Shown here in pieces: positions 19,278 to 31,378 of a DNA stretch of 64,000 nucleotides (position 1 is its first letter; each line of letters opens with the position of its first letter). The notes under the pieces were generated by a model that ran no database searches, was not told the DNA's origin, and worked only from the letters and a program-made list of their open reading frames with translations. The DNA is taken from the NCBI RefSeq assembly GCF_039862785.1, contig NZ_CP156795.1, forward strand, positions 2,604,001 to 2,668,000. The letters run 5' to 3'. A program made the translations under genes and the position numbers. The stretch is from Acinetobacter sp. ANC 7912. GTDB lineage: Bacteria; Pseudomonadota; Gammaproteobacteria; Pseudomonadales; Moraxellaceae.

Positions 19278-19304
19278 CGCATTCAAATCAATGAATTTGA
19301 GAAA

Positions 19305-20333
<1,029 letters not shown>

Positions 20334-20357
20334 TTAAATGCTTGTTTGTCTGTTTCA

Positions 20358-20389
20358 TCAGGCAAGTCATCAGTATGTGACTTGCCTGA
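20358..20389. other. 12-bp perfect inverted repeat in the ilvN-ilvC gap
   Basis: Arms TCAGGCAAGTCA and TGACTTGCCTGA around an 8-base loop, with no T run on either side. It is therefore unlikely to be a simple terminator. It may be an mRNA-stabilising or processing hairpin that sets ilvC level apart from ilvBN, or a protein-binding site in front of a separate ilvC promoter. Confidence 0.6.
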
Positions 20390-20426
20390 CTCCCTCTTCT
20401 TATTCAGTTGAGGTAATTCCTTGAAT

Positions 20427-20918
20427 TTAGATGGTCAGTACTTTTTCGCCACGTGCGATACCAGACACACCTGAACGTACGACTTCTAGAATCGTGTTTT
20501 CTGCCAATGCATCAATAAATGCATCAATTTTTTCAGTCGTACCGGCAATTTGGATGGTATAAGTTGTTGGCGTTACGTCCACAACCTGACCACGGAAAAT
20601 GTCAGCAGTACGCTTGATTTCATCACGTGCAGAACCCAGTGCTTTCACCTTGATCAGCATCAGCTCACGTTCGATGTGTGAACCTTCTGACAGGTCAACT
20701 ACTTTAACCACTTCAACCAGCTTGTTCAGCTGTTTGGTAATCTGTTCGATCTTGTGATCATCACCATAAGTAGTCAGAGTCAGGCGTGAAAGTGTCGGAT
20801 CTTCGGTTGGTGCCACGTTCAATGTTTCGATATTGTAGCCGCGTTGTGAGAACAAGCCCACTAAACGGGATAATGCACCAGCTTCGTTTTCAACGAGTAC
20901 AGAGATAATATGTCTCAT
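20427..20918 (-). CDS. ilvN: Acetolactate synthase, small regulatory subunit
   Basis: Regulatory subunit that activates the large subunit and confers valine feedback inhibition. The 163-residue protein has an N-terminal ACT domain (about 2-78, [20 protein letters not shown]) and a C-terminal ACT-like half. It is the length of E. coli IlvH. Its ATG overlaps the ilvB stop (ATGA). The symbol ilvH would serve equally well. Confidence 0.96.
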   Translation of the reverse strand: MRHIISVLVENEAGALSRLVGLFSQRGYNIETLNVAPTEDPTLSRLTLTTYGDDHKIEQITKQLNKLVEVVKVVDLSEGSHIERELMLIKVKALGSARDEIKRTADIFRGQVVDVTPTTYTIQIAGTTEKIDAFIDALAENTILEVVRSGVSGIARGEKVLTI

Positions 20919-22642
20919 GAAGTGCGCTCCCCTTTAGCCAACCACATATCTTTCATTGACTGACCAGCTACCAACATTGGATAAACGTGTTCTGTACGGT
21001 CAACCATTACGTTAATAAATACGCACTTATCATTGATCGCCATTGCTTCTGCAAGTTTTGATTCAAGCTCGTCTGCATGGTTAATTTCAATACCTACATG
21101 GCCATAAGCTTCCATCAGCTTACCGAAGTCAGGCAGTGACTCTACATAAGAGCTAGAGTGACGACCTTCGTAGTTCATATCCTGCCACTGTTTTACCATA
21201 CCTAAGGCACGGTTATTCAGGCACAGAATTTTCACGTTCAAGCCGTATTGCTTACAGGTTGAAAGTTCCTGGATACACATCTGAATCGATGCTTCACCAG
21301 TGATACAAACCACTTGCTGATCCGGGAAGGCCAGTTTCGCTGCCATTGCGTATGGCAAGCCTACACCCATGGTACCCAGACCGCCAGAGTTGATCCATTG
21401 GCGAGGACGTTTGTAGCGATAGTGCAAGGCACCAAACATTTGGTGCTGGCCTACATCAGAGGTAATGATCGCTTCACCATTGGTGATTTTATCCAGCGCA
21501 CGAACCACCTGTTGTGGCTTCATCGTACCGTCTGTTGGTACTTCGAATTTCAGGCCGTGGAAGGCACGCCATTCATTGATCTGTTTCCACCATGCAGCAA
21601 TCGCTTCAGGATTTGGCTTGGACACATTCATCTGTTTCAGCTGGTTCAGCATTTCGTTCAGCACAGGTTCTACTGCACCCACGATTGGAATGTGCGCCAT
21701 GATGGTTTTAGAAATGGTCGCCGGATCGATGTCGATGTGAATGACTTTGGCATTCGGACAGAATTTAGCAGGGTTATTGGTTACACGGTCATCAAAACGT
21801 GCACCTACCGCCAAGATCACATCGGCATTCGCCATAGTCATGTTGGCTTCATAAGTCCCATGCATACCCAACATACCGATGAATTGGTCATCATCGCCCG
21901 GGAATGCACCAAGGCCCATCAAGGTATTCGTTACTGGATAACCCAGCAGATGTGCAAGCTCAGTCAATTGTGCTGAAGCATTACCCTGAACCACACCACC
22001 GCCAGAATAAATCACTGGGCGTTTAGCATTAATCAGTTCATCAATCGCTTTACGAATCTGACCTGAGTGACCACGGTAAGGTGGTTGATAAGAACGCATC
22101 TTGATCTTTTCAGGATATTCGTAGGCAAATTTTTCTGCAGGGTTAGTTGCATCTTTCGGAATATCAACGACCACTGGACCTGGACGGCCAGATGCTGCGA
22201 TATAGAATGCTTTTTTAATAACCGCTGGAATTTCGCTTGCGTGACGCACTTGGAAGCTGTGCTTCACGATCGGACGAGAAATACCGACCATATCGGTTTC
22301 CTGGAACGCATCCTCACCGATCAAATGACTTGCGACCTGACCTGACAGCACCACCATTGGAATAGAATCCATATACGCAGTTGCAATCGCGGTCACGGTA
22401 TTGGTTGCACCTGGACCTGAAGTAACCAGTACAACACCAGTCTTACCTGTCACACGTGAGTAAGCATCTGCCATGTGACCGGCAGCTTGTTCATGACGTA
22501 CGAGGTAATGTTTAATTTTGTCTTGTTGAAATAGCGCATCGTAAATGTGTAGAACTGCGCCGCCTGGATATCCAAAAACATGTTCAACGCCTTCATCCGC
22601 TAATGCGCGAACGAGCATTTCACCACCAGATAAAAGTTCCAA
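20915..22642 (-). CDS. ilvB: Acetolactate synthase, large catalytic subunit
   Basis: TPP-dependent enzyme joining two pyruvates, or pyruvate and 2-oxobutyrate, at the first common step of branched-chain amino acid synthesis. The 575-residue protein begins like E. coli IlvI ([20 protein letters not shown]). It contains the catalytic Glu in [13 protein letters not shown] (about 49) and the TPP/Mg motif [19 protein letters not shown]...NN (about 440-468; GEA where many homologues have GDG). The start is TTG at 22642 with AGGGTGA upstream, supported by the family N-terminus. The symbol ilvI is an alternative. Confidence 0.96.
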   Translation of the reverse strand: MELLSGGEMLVRALADEGVEHVFGYPGGAVLHIYDALFQQDKIKHYLVRHEQAAGHMADAYSRVTGKTGVVLVTSGPGATNTVTAIATAYMDSIPMVVLSGQVASHLIGEDAFQETDMVGISRPIVKHSFQVRHASEIPAVIKKAFYIAASGRPGPVVVDIPKDATNPAEKFAYEYPEKIKMRSYQPPYRGHSGQIRKAIDELINAKRPVIYSGGGVVQGNASAQLTELAHLLGYPVTNTLMGLGAFPGDDDQFIGMLGMHGTYEANMTMANADVILAVGARFDDRVTNNPAKFCPNAKVIHIDIDPATISKTIMAHIPIVGAVEPVLNEMLNQLKQMNVSKPNPEAIAAWWKQINEWRAFHGLKFEVPTDGTMKPQQVVRALDKITNGEAIITSDVGQHQMFGALHYRYKRPRQWINSGGLGTMGVGLPYAMAAKLAFPDQQVVCITGEASIQMCIQELSTCKQYGLNVKILCLNNRALGMVKQWQDMNYEGRHSSSYVESLPDFGKLMEAYGHVGIEINHADELESKLAEAMAINDKCVFINVMVDRTEHVYPMLVAGQSMKDMWLAKGERTS

Positions 22643-23294
22643 CGTGATTCACCCTAATATTATTCACTGCGTAAATGGGAGGCATTTGCAGTGTTTCATT
22701 CAGTAACTGTCTGCACTGTTATAGCACACATATTTCATAGTTTTCATCGCAATAGGGAAAAAATCTGATCTCTCAGCTGTTCGAGCAATATAAGATCTAA
22801 AACATGTTGGGATAAACATATTTTGTTTAGCTTTGTTCAATTTCTCGGCTAGAGAAATCGCCCATTGCATGAAATGACACTTATTCGAAGGGTGATCGAG
22901 ATAAGGCATGTAAAACTATTGCTGCATTCTTGTGTTTTCAGCCTCTAAAGTCAAGTTTAAAAAACGTGCTATACACCATAAATTTCATACTTTTCGCTGT
23001 TTTTCTAAACTTTTATCTATATAGCTGTACTAAAAACCCCAATAACTAAAAAAAATATAATTTAAAAACAATAAATTAAATATTTATTCCCATAAATTTT
23101 AAATATGCCTTATATAAAAATTTTGAATGAATTTTCATGATTTTTAATTTTACTTTTTATGAATGGATTATATAAAAATTTGACGTCCTTTCAGAAATAC
23201 GTCGACAAAAAGCCGACAAATACTCTTACTTCATTATTTAAAAAGACTACAATATCAAAAACCTTAATGCTTGAATTGCAAAGGATAGATCAGA
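22643..23294. other. Long intergenic region between ilvB and a DUF4124 gene
   Basis: About 650 AT-rich bases between divergent genes, so both promoters must be here. A 69-codon frame at 22700-22909 (minus) has no ribosome binding site and no recognisable features. I see no run of Leu/Ile/Val codons followed by a hairpin as in a classical ilv attenuator. Nothing else is supportable. Confidence 0.6.
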
Positions 23295-23600
23295 ATGAAT
23301 AGTTCACGCTTCGCTGCTTTGGCAGGCATGCTTTGCATCAGTTTAATGTGCAGCAATGCCATGGCCAATGAATTCTATAAATGGGTGGATGCCAAAGGGG
23401 TTACCCATTACACTAAGACACCACCACCAAAGAATGCCAAAAAAACAGGTAAGGTGGAGACCTATGGCTGGAAGAACTCCTACCCGACACCATCTCAAAG
23501 CACTACGCCTGCTGCTGAATCCAAGTCTGCGAAAGAAGAAAATTCTGCTCCAGTTGAACAAAACCAGTCTCAACCAGCAGCATCAGGAAAAATGCTCTAA
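23295..23600 (+). CDS. DUF4124 domain exported protein
   Basis: A 101-residue protein with a signal peptide (1-24, NAMA/NE) followed by the short DUF4124 motif EFYKWVDAKGVTHYTKTPPP. A low-complexity, Ser/Gln/Ala-rich tail follows. DUF4124 proteins are common small periplasmic or envelope proteins of proteobacteria with no settled function. ATG with AAGGA nine bases upstream. It lies 118 bases before leuS on the same strand, with a hairpin between. Confidence 0.82.
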   Translation: MNSSRFAALAGMLCISLMCSNAMANEFYKWVDAKGVTHYTKTPPPKNAKKTGKVETYGWKNSYPTPSQSTTPAAESKSAKEENSAPVEQNQSQPAASGKML

Positions 23601-23641
23601 GCAGAACTGATTTCTGCGACATTTTCACTGACATTTCGAAC

Positions 23642-23673
23642 GCGCAAAATTCACTTTTAGGTGCATTTTGCGC
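23642..23673. other. Hairpin between the DUF4124 gene and leuS
   Basis: Arms GCGCAAAAT and ATTTTGCGC, with an inner CAC/GTG pairing. No T run follows, so it is a weak terminator candidate or an operator near the leuS promoter. Confidence 0.4.
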
Positions 23674-23703
23674 TATGCTGTGCAACAAACTTTTCCACCG
23701 TAA

Positions 23704-26340
<2,637 letters not shown>

Positions 26341-26346
26341 ATCCTT

Positions 26347-26419
26347 TTATCTCCTTCTCCCTCTGGGAGAAGGCTGGGATGAGGGGGATCAATTCAACCC
26401 ACCTCTCCCTAACCCTCTC
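26347..26419. repeat. Palindromic REP/BIME-like element after leuS, interrupted by an IS
   Basis: The first unit has arms CCTTCTCCC and GGGAGAAGG followed by CTGGGATGAGGG. A second unit in inverted orientation (CACCTCTCCCTAACCCTCTCC) originally continued as CTAAAAGGAGAGGG, now found at 27799-27812 beyond the IS. With the IS removed the second hairpin (CCCTCTCC and GGAGAGGG around TAAAA) is restored. The pair of inverted units looks like a BIME and may also serve as the leuS terminator. Confidence 0.65.
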
Positions 26420-26426
26420 CTAAAAG
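26420..26426. repeat. Target site duplication, left copy
   Basis: CTAAAAG here is repeated at 27799-27805, directly flanking the IS4-family element. Confidence 0.8.
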
Positions 26427-26449
26427 GCATAGGTATCTACACAATTTCC

Positions 26450-27778
26450 ATGTTTTGCGTTAAATTGAAGAGCATGCTCTTCAATTTTAACATCTCTCGC
26501 TTAGATCAGCGCCTTGTCAAACGTTACAACAACCTCGTTCAACTCAATATGAATCCTCTTGCTTCACTTGCTCCTGCAATCAAAGATATTGCCTCTGCTC
26601 AAAAAAATAGTTTCGCAACGACGCAAGCTGTATGGCGGTTTTTAAATAATGATAAAATCTCATTTAAACAATTAAATGAACCTATTCAAAAACTTGCTTG
26701 TGATCAGATTAAGACATCGCTGCATCGTTATGCTTTAGTTATTCATGATTGGTCACAAATCCAATATGTGACACATCGTAATAAAACCCAAAAACTCCAA
26801 AGGACACATCAGTACGACTCAGGCTATGAATTACAAACGAGCTTACTTGTTGATGCTGCTTCTGGACTACCTGTTGCTCCATTAGCTCAGACCCTTTCTA
26901 GTGCTTCAGGTTGCTATTCGACATTCAATGAGCAACAGACCGAACGTAAAACCCATTTAGACTCCCTTTCTGAACAAATTCAAAAAGTTGAACAGTTTCC
27001 TCTTGATAAAACCTGCGTACATATTATTGATCGTGAAGGAGATTCCATTGCTCATCTCAGGGAATTAAGCAGTCATGGTTTTCAATGGCTTATTCGAGCA
27101 AAGGAAGGAAATCGGATTGAGCATCAGGGTGAAATATGTAAAGTTGGAGAAGTTGCTGAACGTATCGAAATACAGCAAGTGAAACCCATTTCTTACAAGG
27201 GTAATCAACATATGCTTTATGTTGGAGAAACCAATGTTCGGCTTACCCGTGCTGCAAAATCAAATAAAAAAGATTGTTTAGGTCAAAGAGTTGCTCCTCA
27301 GAAAGGTGCTGCAATTGAGGCTAGACTGATTATTGCGGTGGTTAAAGATATTAATGAAAAGACAGTTGCAAGATGGTCATTGATCAGTAATGTACCAACT
27401 GAGATTACCGCAGTAGAACTGACGACTTGGTATTACTGGCGTTGGTCAATCGAATGTTATTTCAAACTTCTCAAGCAAGCAGGCCATGATATTGAGTCAT
27501 GGCTTCAGACTACGCCAGAAGCGATTTTAAGGCGTTTGCTAATCAGTTGTATGGCTTGTGTGTTGACGTGGAGAGTACAGCGTTGTACAGATGAACAAAA
27601 TCAGAAAGTCCGTGCATTTTTGACTAGACTTTCAGGTAGACAACAGAAAAGAGGCAAGGTAGAGAGTGCGCCTGCCATATTGGCAGGACTCTCGATTTTA
27701 CTAAATACTCTTCAACTGCTCTCAGAATATTCAATAAATGAACTGAATGAAATCGCAACTATTGCACTAGGTACCTAA
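26450..27778 (+). CDS. IS4-family transposase
   Basis: DDE transposase of 442 residues (434 if the ATG at 26474 is used). The catalytic residues are visible: first Asp in VIHDWSQ (about 99), second Asp in HIIDREGDS (about 190), and the family signature Y-x2-R-x3-E-x6-K in YYWRWSIECYFKLLK (about 327-341). The reading frame is intact to the TAA at 27776-27778. Neither candidate ATG has a good ribosome binding site. The second is at the centre of a 26-bp palindrome, which could restrain translation. Confidence 0.92.
   Translation: MFCVKLKSMLFNFNISRLDQRLVKRYNNLVQLNMNPLASLAPAIKDIASAQKNSFATTQAVWRFLNNDKISFKQLNEPIQKLACDQIKTSLHRYALVIHDWSQIQYVTHRNKTQKLQRTHQYDSGYELQTSLLVDAASGLPVAPLAQTLSSASGCYSTFNEQQTERKTHLDSLSEQIQKVEQFPLDKTCVHIIDREGDSIAHLRELSSHGFQWLIRAKEGNRIEHQGEICKVGEVAERIEIQQVKPISYKGNQHMLYVGETNVRLTRAAKSNKKDCLGQRVAPQKGAAIEARLIIAVVKDINEKTVARWSLISNVPTEITAVELTTWYYWRWSIECYFKLLKQAGHDIESWLQTTPEAILRRLLISCMACVLTWRVQRCTDEQNQKVRAFLTRLSGRQQKRGKVESAPAILAGLSILLNTLQLLSEYSINELNEIATIALGT
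26462..26487. promoter_or_regulatory. 26-bp perfect palindrome centred on a transposase start codon
   Basis: Thirteen-base arms (AAATTGAAGAGCA and its complement) meet in the middle of the ATG at 26474. In RNA the start codon would be paired in the stem, suggesting translational control of transposition. Confidence 0.7.
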
Positions 27779-27798
27779 AGATGTGTAGATACCTATGC

Positions 27799-27805
27799 CT
27801 AAAAG
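27799..27805. repeat. Target site duplication, right copy
   Basis: CTAAAAG, matching 26420-26426. Confidence 0.8.
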
Positions 27806-27835
27806 GAGAGGGAATTTATAAGGAATAAACCCTCC

Positions 27836-27862
27836 AAACCTCCCTTTATCAAAGGGAGGTTT
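27836..27862. repeat. 12-bp perfect inverted repeat upstream of lptE
   Basis: Arms AAACCTCCCTTT and AAAGGGAGGTTT around ATC, with A-rich rather than T-rich sequence after it on the plus strand. Probably another palindromic intergenic repeat. Confidence 0.6.
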
Positions 27863-27870
27863 AAAAAACA

Positions 27871-27899
27871 CAAAGCCCGTTGCCAGTCAACGGGCTTTG
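27871..27899. terminator. Terminator-like hairpin upstream of lptE
   Basis: Perfect 12-bp arms CAAAGCCCGTTG and CAACGGGCTTTG around a 5-base loop. Only a TTT follows, so it is an attenuator or weak terminator at best on the plus strand. Confidence 0.5.
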
Positions 27900-27958
27900 A
27901 CTTTACAATCCGGTTCAGGATTTCAGATATTTCCTTCGGGAAGAACAGAGGACAACGC

Positions 27959-28492
27959 ATGCATTTGGGCAAACGTTTAGCAGCAATTGTTTTAACTTGT
28001 GGTCTAAGTGCAGGCCTCGTTGGCTGTGGCTTCCATTTAAAAGGGACCAATCCAAGCTCAGTACCTGTGACTTACTCAGTGATGAGTCTAGCTTTACCAG
28101 CGAATACGGAAGATTTACAGGAAAAACTGGCGATTTACCTCGGTGCGGCTGGGGTACAGTTGACTAACTCTTCAAATGGCTATGTGCTGCGTGTACTGGA
28201 CTATACACCGCGTCGTATGGAGCTCAATGGCAAGCTGGTAGAAGCCTTGCTACGTCTGAGCGTGACCTTCCGTATTGAAGATGCGCAAGGAAATCCGGTG
28301 ACTGAGCCACGTACCGTAATCGCAACCCGTACTTATCAATACGACATTGAAACTGTGAATACGGATGACCAGGAACAGGTATTCCTGAAACAGGTCTTGG
28401 TGGATGATGTGGCTCAACAGATCGCCCGTCAGATTTCATCCAACCGTTTGCCGCTGGCAAAACCAGATGCTTCCGCTCAACCTGCTAAGTAA
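27959..28492 (+). CDS. lptE: LPS-assembly lipoprotein LptE
   Basis: Outer-membrane lipoprotein that plugs LptD and delivers LPS/LOS to the cell surface. The 177-residue protein has a signal peptide with lipobox LVGC (Cys about 22), followed by GFHLKG, the typical LptE mature N-terminus. The YxYD-like segment (RTYQYDIETVN) and the helix VDDVAQQIARQISS are also family-like. ATG start with AGAGGA upstream. It is followed nine bases later by holA. leuS-lptE-holA is a conserved order, here split by the IS and hairpins. Confidence 0.93.
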   Translation: MHLGKRLAAIVLTCGLSAGLVGCGFHLKGTNPSSVPVTYSVMSLALPANTEDLQEKLAIYLGAAGVQLTNSSNGYVLRVLDYTPRRMELNGKLVEALLRLSVTFRIEDAQGNPVTEPRTVIATRTYQYDIETVNTDDQEQVFLKQVLVDDVAQQIARQISSNRLPLAKPDASAQPAK

Positions 28493-28501
28493 GAGCATTG
28501 T

Positions 28502-29497
28502 ATGAAACTTGACTATCTGCAGGCATTAAAGCGTGTCAACGAAGCTCGTGGTGCCTGGGTATTGCATGGTCAGGAACCCTTACTTGAACAAAATTTGATG
28601 GATGCCTTTCGCAGCAGCTGGCAACAGCGCGAAGTCGAACGGCAGCGTTATGACATCAATTCGGCCAGTGACTGGAAAAATGTTTTTAATGCCCTAAACA
28701 GCCTATCGCTGTTTTCTACCCAGCTTGCTGTGGAAGTGCATGGCAATATCAAGCCGGATGCTAGTGGTATCAAACAGCTGAAAAGCTATTTGCAGCAGGA
28801 CAGCGACAACCTTTTACTCGTTGTCATGCCCAAGCAGGACAGCAGCAGCCTCAAATCCAGCTTCTTTCAGGTCATGGATGCCAATGGCGTCAATGTATCT
28901 CTCAGCGCCAATTATCCACATGACCGTCAGCAGATTCTGTCAGTCGAAGCGGAGAAGCTGGGAATTAAACTGGATAATGACGCTTGGGCCTGGTTGGAAC
29001 AGCATCATGAACATAACCTGCTCGCGGCCAAAAACAGCCTGATGCGTGTCAGTGATACATTTGCTGATGTAGACGTGATTCAGGTCGAGCACCTGTATGC
29101 TTGCCTACAGGATCAATCCCGCTATAGCACTTATGATCTCAGTGATGCGCTACTGAATGGCAACTTGGCGCAATCAATCAAGATTTTTCAGTACCTGATT
29201 GCGTCGGGCGAACCGATGAGCCTGATTTTATGGAGTATCAGCAAAGAAATGCGCCTGCTGATGCAACTGTTTGAACAGCCGCAAAATGCGTTGCAAATTG
29301 GCATCTGGAAAACCAAAGTAGGTTTGTATCAACAGGCGCTGCGACGTTTAAGTCCACAAACTTTTTTAAGCTGGCCTCAGCTTTTATTGCGGATCGATGC
29401 CTCAATTAAAGGCCTCGGCCATGAGAATCCTGAACATTTAGTGCTGCAAGCCATTAGCAGCATGTGTGGCAAAAGCCTGTGGACTTCGCCAGTTTAA
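28502..29497 (+). CDS. holA: DNA polymerase III delta subunit
   Basis: Clamp-loader subunit that opens the beta sliding clamp. The 331-residue protein shows the family pattern. The N-terminal AAA+-like fold begins with YLQALKRVNEARGAWVLHGQEPLLEQ and continues with WKNVFNALNSLSLFSTQLAVEV. A helical middle (EHNLLAAKNSLMRVS) and a C-terminal collar domain (YDLSDALLNGNLAQSIKIF) follow. E. coli HolA has 343 residues. Its last 44 bases overlap the convergent hemerythrin gene. Confidence 0.94.
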   Translation: MKLDYLQALKRVNEARGAWVLHGQEPLLEQNLMDAFRSSWQQREVERQRYDINSASDWKNVFNALNSLSLFSTQLAVEVHGNIKPDASGIKQLKSYLQQDSDNLLLVVMPKQDSSSLKSSFFQVMDANGVNVSLSANYPHDRQQILSVEAEKLGIKLDNDAWAWLEQHHEHNLLAAKNSLMRVSDTFADVDVIQVEHLYACLQDQSRYSTYDLSDALLNGNLAQSIKIFQYLIASGEPMSLILWSISKEMRLLMQLFEQPQNALQIGIWKTKVGLYQQALRRLSPQTFLSWPQLLLRIDASIKGLGHENPEHLVLQAISSMCGKSLWTSPV

Positions 29498-29942
29498 CTG
29501 AAGAACCGTGCAAACCAGCCCTTGCCTTTTCCTGTTCCTGAACTTTCAGATAATGAATCATATTGTCTCGTACAGCATCGACATAATCCTGATCATCGTG
29601 CTGAATATGATTGATTAACCATTTCGACAATAGGCGATACAGATCATTTTCGATCGATAAACCTTGATGAAATTTCTCGCGATAATCATTCAAGCGTTTG
29701 ACAAACAGATCATGAATGCCGCGATGCGAAGGTAAATACTGATAATGCACCTGTTCCAGAAGATTTTCTTCGAAAGTAAAATGTGACTGGGTATAGTCAA
29801 TTAAATCCTCCAAAACTTCTTTAATTTTACCGCGATCCCCCGTCTTTCGAACCTCTTCCAAGATATTAATATAGTCCAAAATTTGGCGGTGCTGATTGTC
29901 GATCACCTCAATATCGATATTGTAACTATCATTCCATTCCAT
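29454..29942 (-). CDS. Bacteriohemerythrin
   Basis: Non-haem di-iron oxygen-binding protein, 162 residues. The iron ligands are visible: NQHRQIL (His about 18), HFTFEENLL (His and Glu about 54-58), HRGIH (about 73-77) and HIQHDDQDY (His and Asp about 112-117), the full set of five His and two carboxylates. The N-terminal MEWNDSYNIDIEVID is typical. It may carry or sense oxygen, or protect iron proteins; the role here is unknown. The final 14 residues (ending CHTCC) are encoded antisense to the end of holA and look like a C-terminal extension. Confidence 0.9.
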   Translation of the reverse strand: MEWNDSYNIDIEVIDNQHRQILDYINILEEVRKTGDRGKIKEVLEDLIDYTQSHFTFEENLLEQVHYQYLPSHRGIHDLFVKRLNDYREKFHQGLSIENDLYRLLSKWLINHIQHDDQDYVDAVRDNMIHYLKVQEQEKARAGLHGSSVKLAKSTGFCHTCC

Positions 29943-29973
29943 GAATGTTTCCCGTCTAGAATTTTTAAAAATA

Positions 29974-30956
29974 ATTTACGCCAATCTCAACTTTAAATAA
30001 GCTTTTCAAATTGAATCGGCGAATAACCACATTTTTTATTCATAACGACGCAGACCGTATGTGACAAAATCTTTCTGATAAAACGATGCGATAAGTGCCA
30101 TAAATCTCTTGCCCTTACTTTTTGAATATTAAAGCGATCAGTTAATTGACCAATGACCGTTTCAATTTTCCTTCGTGCTCTCATAAGCAACCTCATTGAT
30201 TCTTGAGATCTAGAGTCCGGCATATTCTTTCTTAAAGGAGTTTGTAGATCAACATACTGAAATTTATAGTATTCTTTCAAGCTGGGTCTTAAGTAACCTT
30301 TATCTGCACCTAGTAACCCATGAATATTTTCTGTGATTTCTGGTGCAACATCACGCTCATCTACATTTGCTGGAGCGAAAGTATAGCCAGTAATCATACC
30401 CTCCAAATTAATTACAAGATGCCCTTTAAAACCATAGTATTTCTCTTGTTGTGCAGCACAATAACTAAAACCTGCATGTTCTTTGAAATTCTTGTGTCTT
30501 TTTGCTCGACTATAACGACAAACAGGTATAGGAAATCCATCAATAAAATGAATATGATCCTGACCATAATGTGCAGTTAATTGGGCTGTGATTTTTTGAT
30601 GAACTTGCCATAAGTTTGCACAATGCTTACAAAAGTTAGGATATGAACCTAAATGAGGGAGCCAACTTAAGCAATTGTTTTTAAAAAACATCCATATGCT
30701 TTTATCCGTATCCATTTTGAGACACTCACCAACAATTTGCATTGTGATAATTTCAATATCGGTTAAAGCAGGTGGAAAACCACGTTTTCTTAATGGTTCA
30801 GAGACTATAGTTGGGTAAATTTCCTCTATGATTAAATAGACAATGATGATAGATTCTTCAGTGGACATAACTGTAATTTTATTTTCATAGACGGATTTAA
30901 AATGAGGTTATGTCCTTTTTATTTCAATGACTTAAAAAGTTGAGATTGGCGTAAAT
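29974..30956 (-). mobile_element. IS982-family insertion sequence, apparently complete
   Basis: The ends carry inverted repeats: ATTTACGCCAATCTCAACTTT at the left with its exact complement at the right, bounding 983 bp and one intact transposase gene. I find no direct repeat in the flanks, so the insertion is old, or one flank has been rearranged. Its exact ends may be a few bases inside the stated limits. Confidence 0.85.
29993..30868 (-). CDS. IS982-family transposase
   Basis: A 291-residue DDE transposase. Likely catalytic residues are Asp in HFIDGFPIPVC (about 109), Asp in LLGADKGYL (about 194) and Glu in RRKIETVIGQL (about 238). The arrangement and the N-terminal FPPALTDIEIITMQIVGE segment are characteristic of IS982. 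The frame is intact from ATG to stop, so the element could still be active. Confidence 0.92.
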   Translation of the reverse strand: MSTEESIIIVYLIIEEIYPTIVSEPLRKRGFPPALTDIEIITMQIVGECLKMDTDKSIWMFFKNNCLSWLPHLGSYPNFCKHCANLWQVHQKITAQLTAHYGQDHIHFIDGFPIPVCRYSRAKRHKNFKEHAGFSYCAAQQEKYYGFKGHLVINLEGMITGYTFAPANVDERDVAPEITENIHGLLGADKGYLRPSLKEYYKFQYVDLQTPLRKNMPDSRSQESMRLLMRARRKIETVIGQLTDRFNIQKVRARDLWHLSHRFIRKILSHTVCVVMNKKCGYSPIQFEKLI

Positions 30957-31378
30957 CTTATAAGTTTATAAGGGCTTCCATCGATTTGTAATGCATACCC
31001 TTATTTTTTATAAGGGATTTCGATATTAGGGTATTTTTTGGCCGTAATCTAGAGGTTTATGATTAATTTTTTATTTTTATTACCACCTGTAAAGATTATT
31101 TTTTAGCCAATATTTTTATAATCTATTTCATATAAAGCTCTCATAAAAAACATAAATACCAAGTGCGATGGAAGAGATTTTGTAAAACCTGATTTTATAA
31201 AGTTTAGCTGGAAGATGATCATGATAAAAAACCAAAAGCAGGAATTGAATAACAGAATTTTCTGTTTAAAAATAGAAATTTAAAATAATAATCATTCTTG
31301 TTTGTTAAAAAAATTCACGTTTTATCCTCATTTCCCTTTTATAATCACTGCCATATCTCTGACTGAAATCTGTTCACT
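30957..31378. other. AT-rich spacer between the IS982 element and macA
   Basis: About 420 bases without a gene. It must hold the macA promoter: TATAAT at 31340-31345 is a plausible -10. A sequence near 31281-31295 (AAATAATAATCATTC) resembles half of a Fur box, but the match is partial. Confidence 0.5.

Larger units (their letters stand above)
26427..27798 (+). mobile_element. IS4-family insertion sequence, complete, 1372 bp
   Basis: Perfect 17-bp terminal inverted repeats (GCATAGGTATCTACACA at the left, its complement at the right), a full-length transposase, and a 7-bp direct repeat CTAAAAG on both sides. The intact ends and clean duplication point to a recent, still mobile insertion. It landed in the loop of a palindromic repeat between leuS and lptE. 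Confidence 0.92.

Noticed and set aside
22700..22909. 69-codon minus-strand frame upstream of ilvB, considered as an ilv leader peptide
   Set aside because: No ribosome binding site, no run of Leu/Ile/Val codons and no terminator/antiterminator pair after it.
31281..31295. Possible Fur box upstream of macA
   Set aside because: Only about half of the 19-bp consensus matches in an AT-rich stretch where chance matches are expected.
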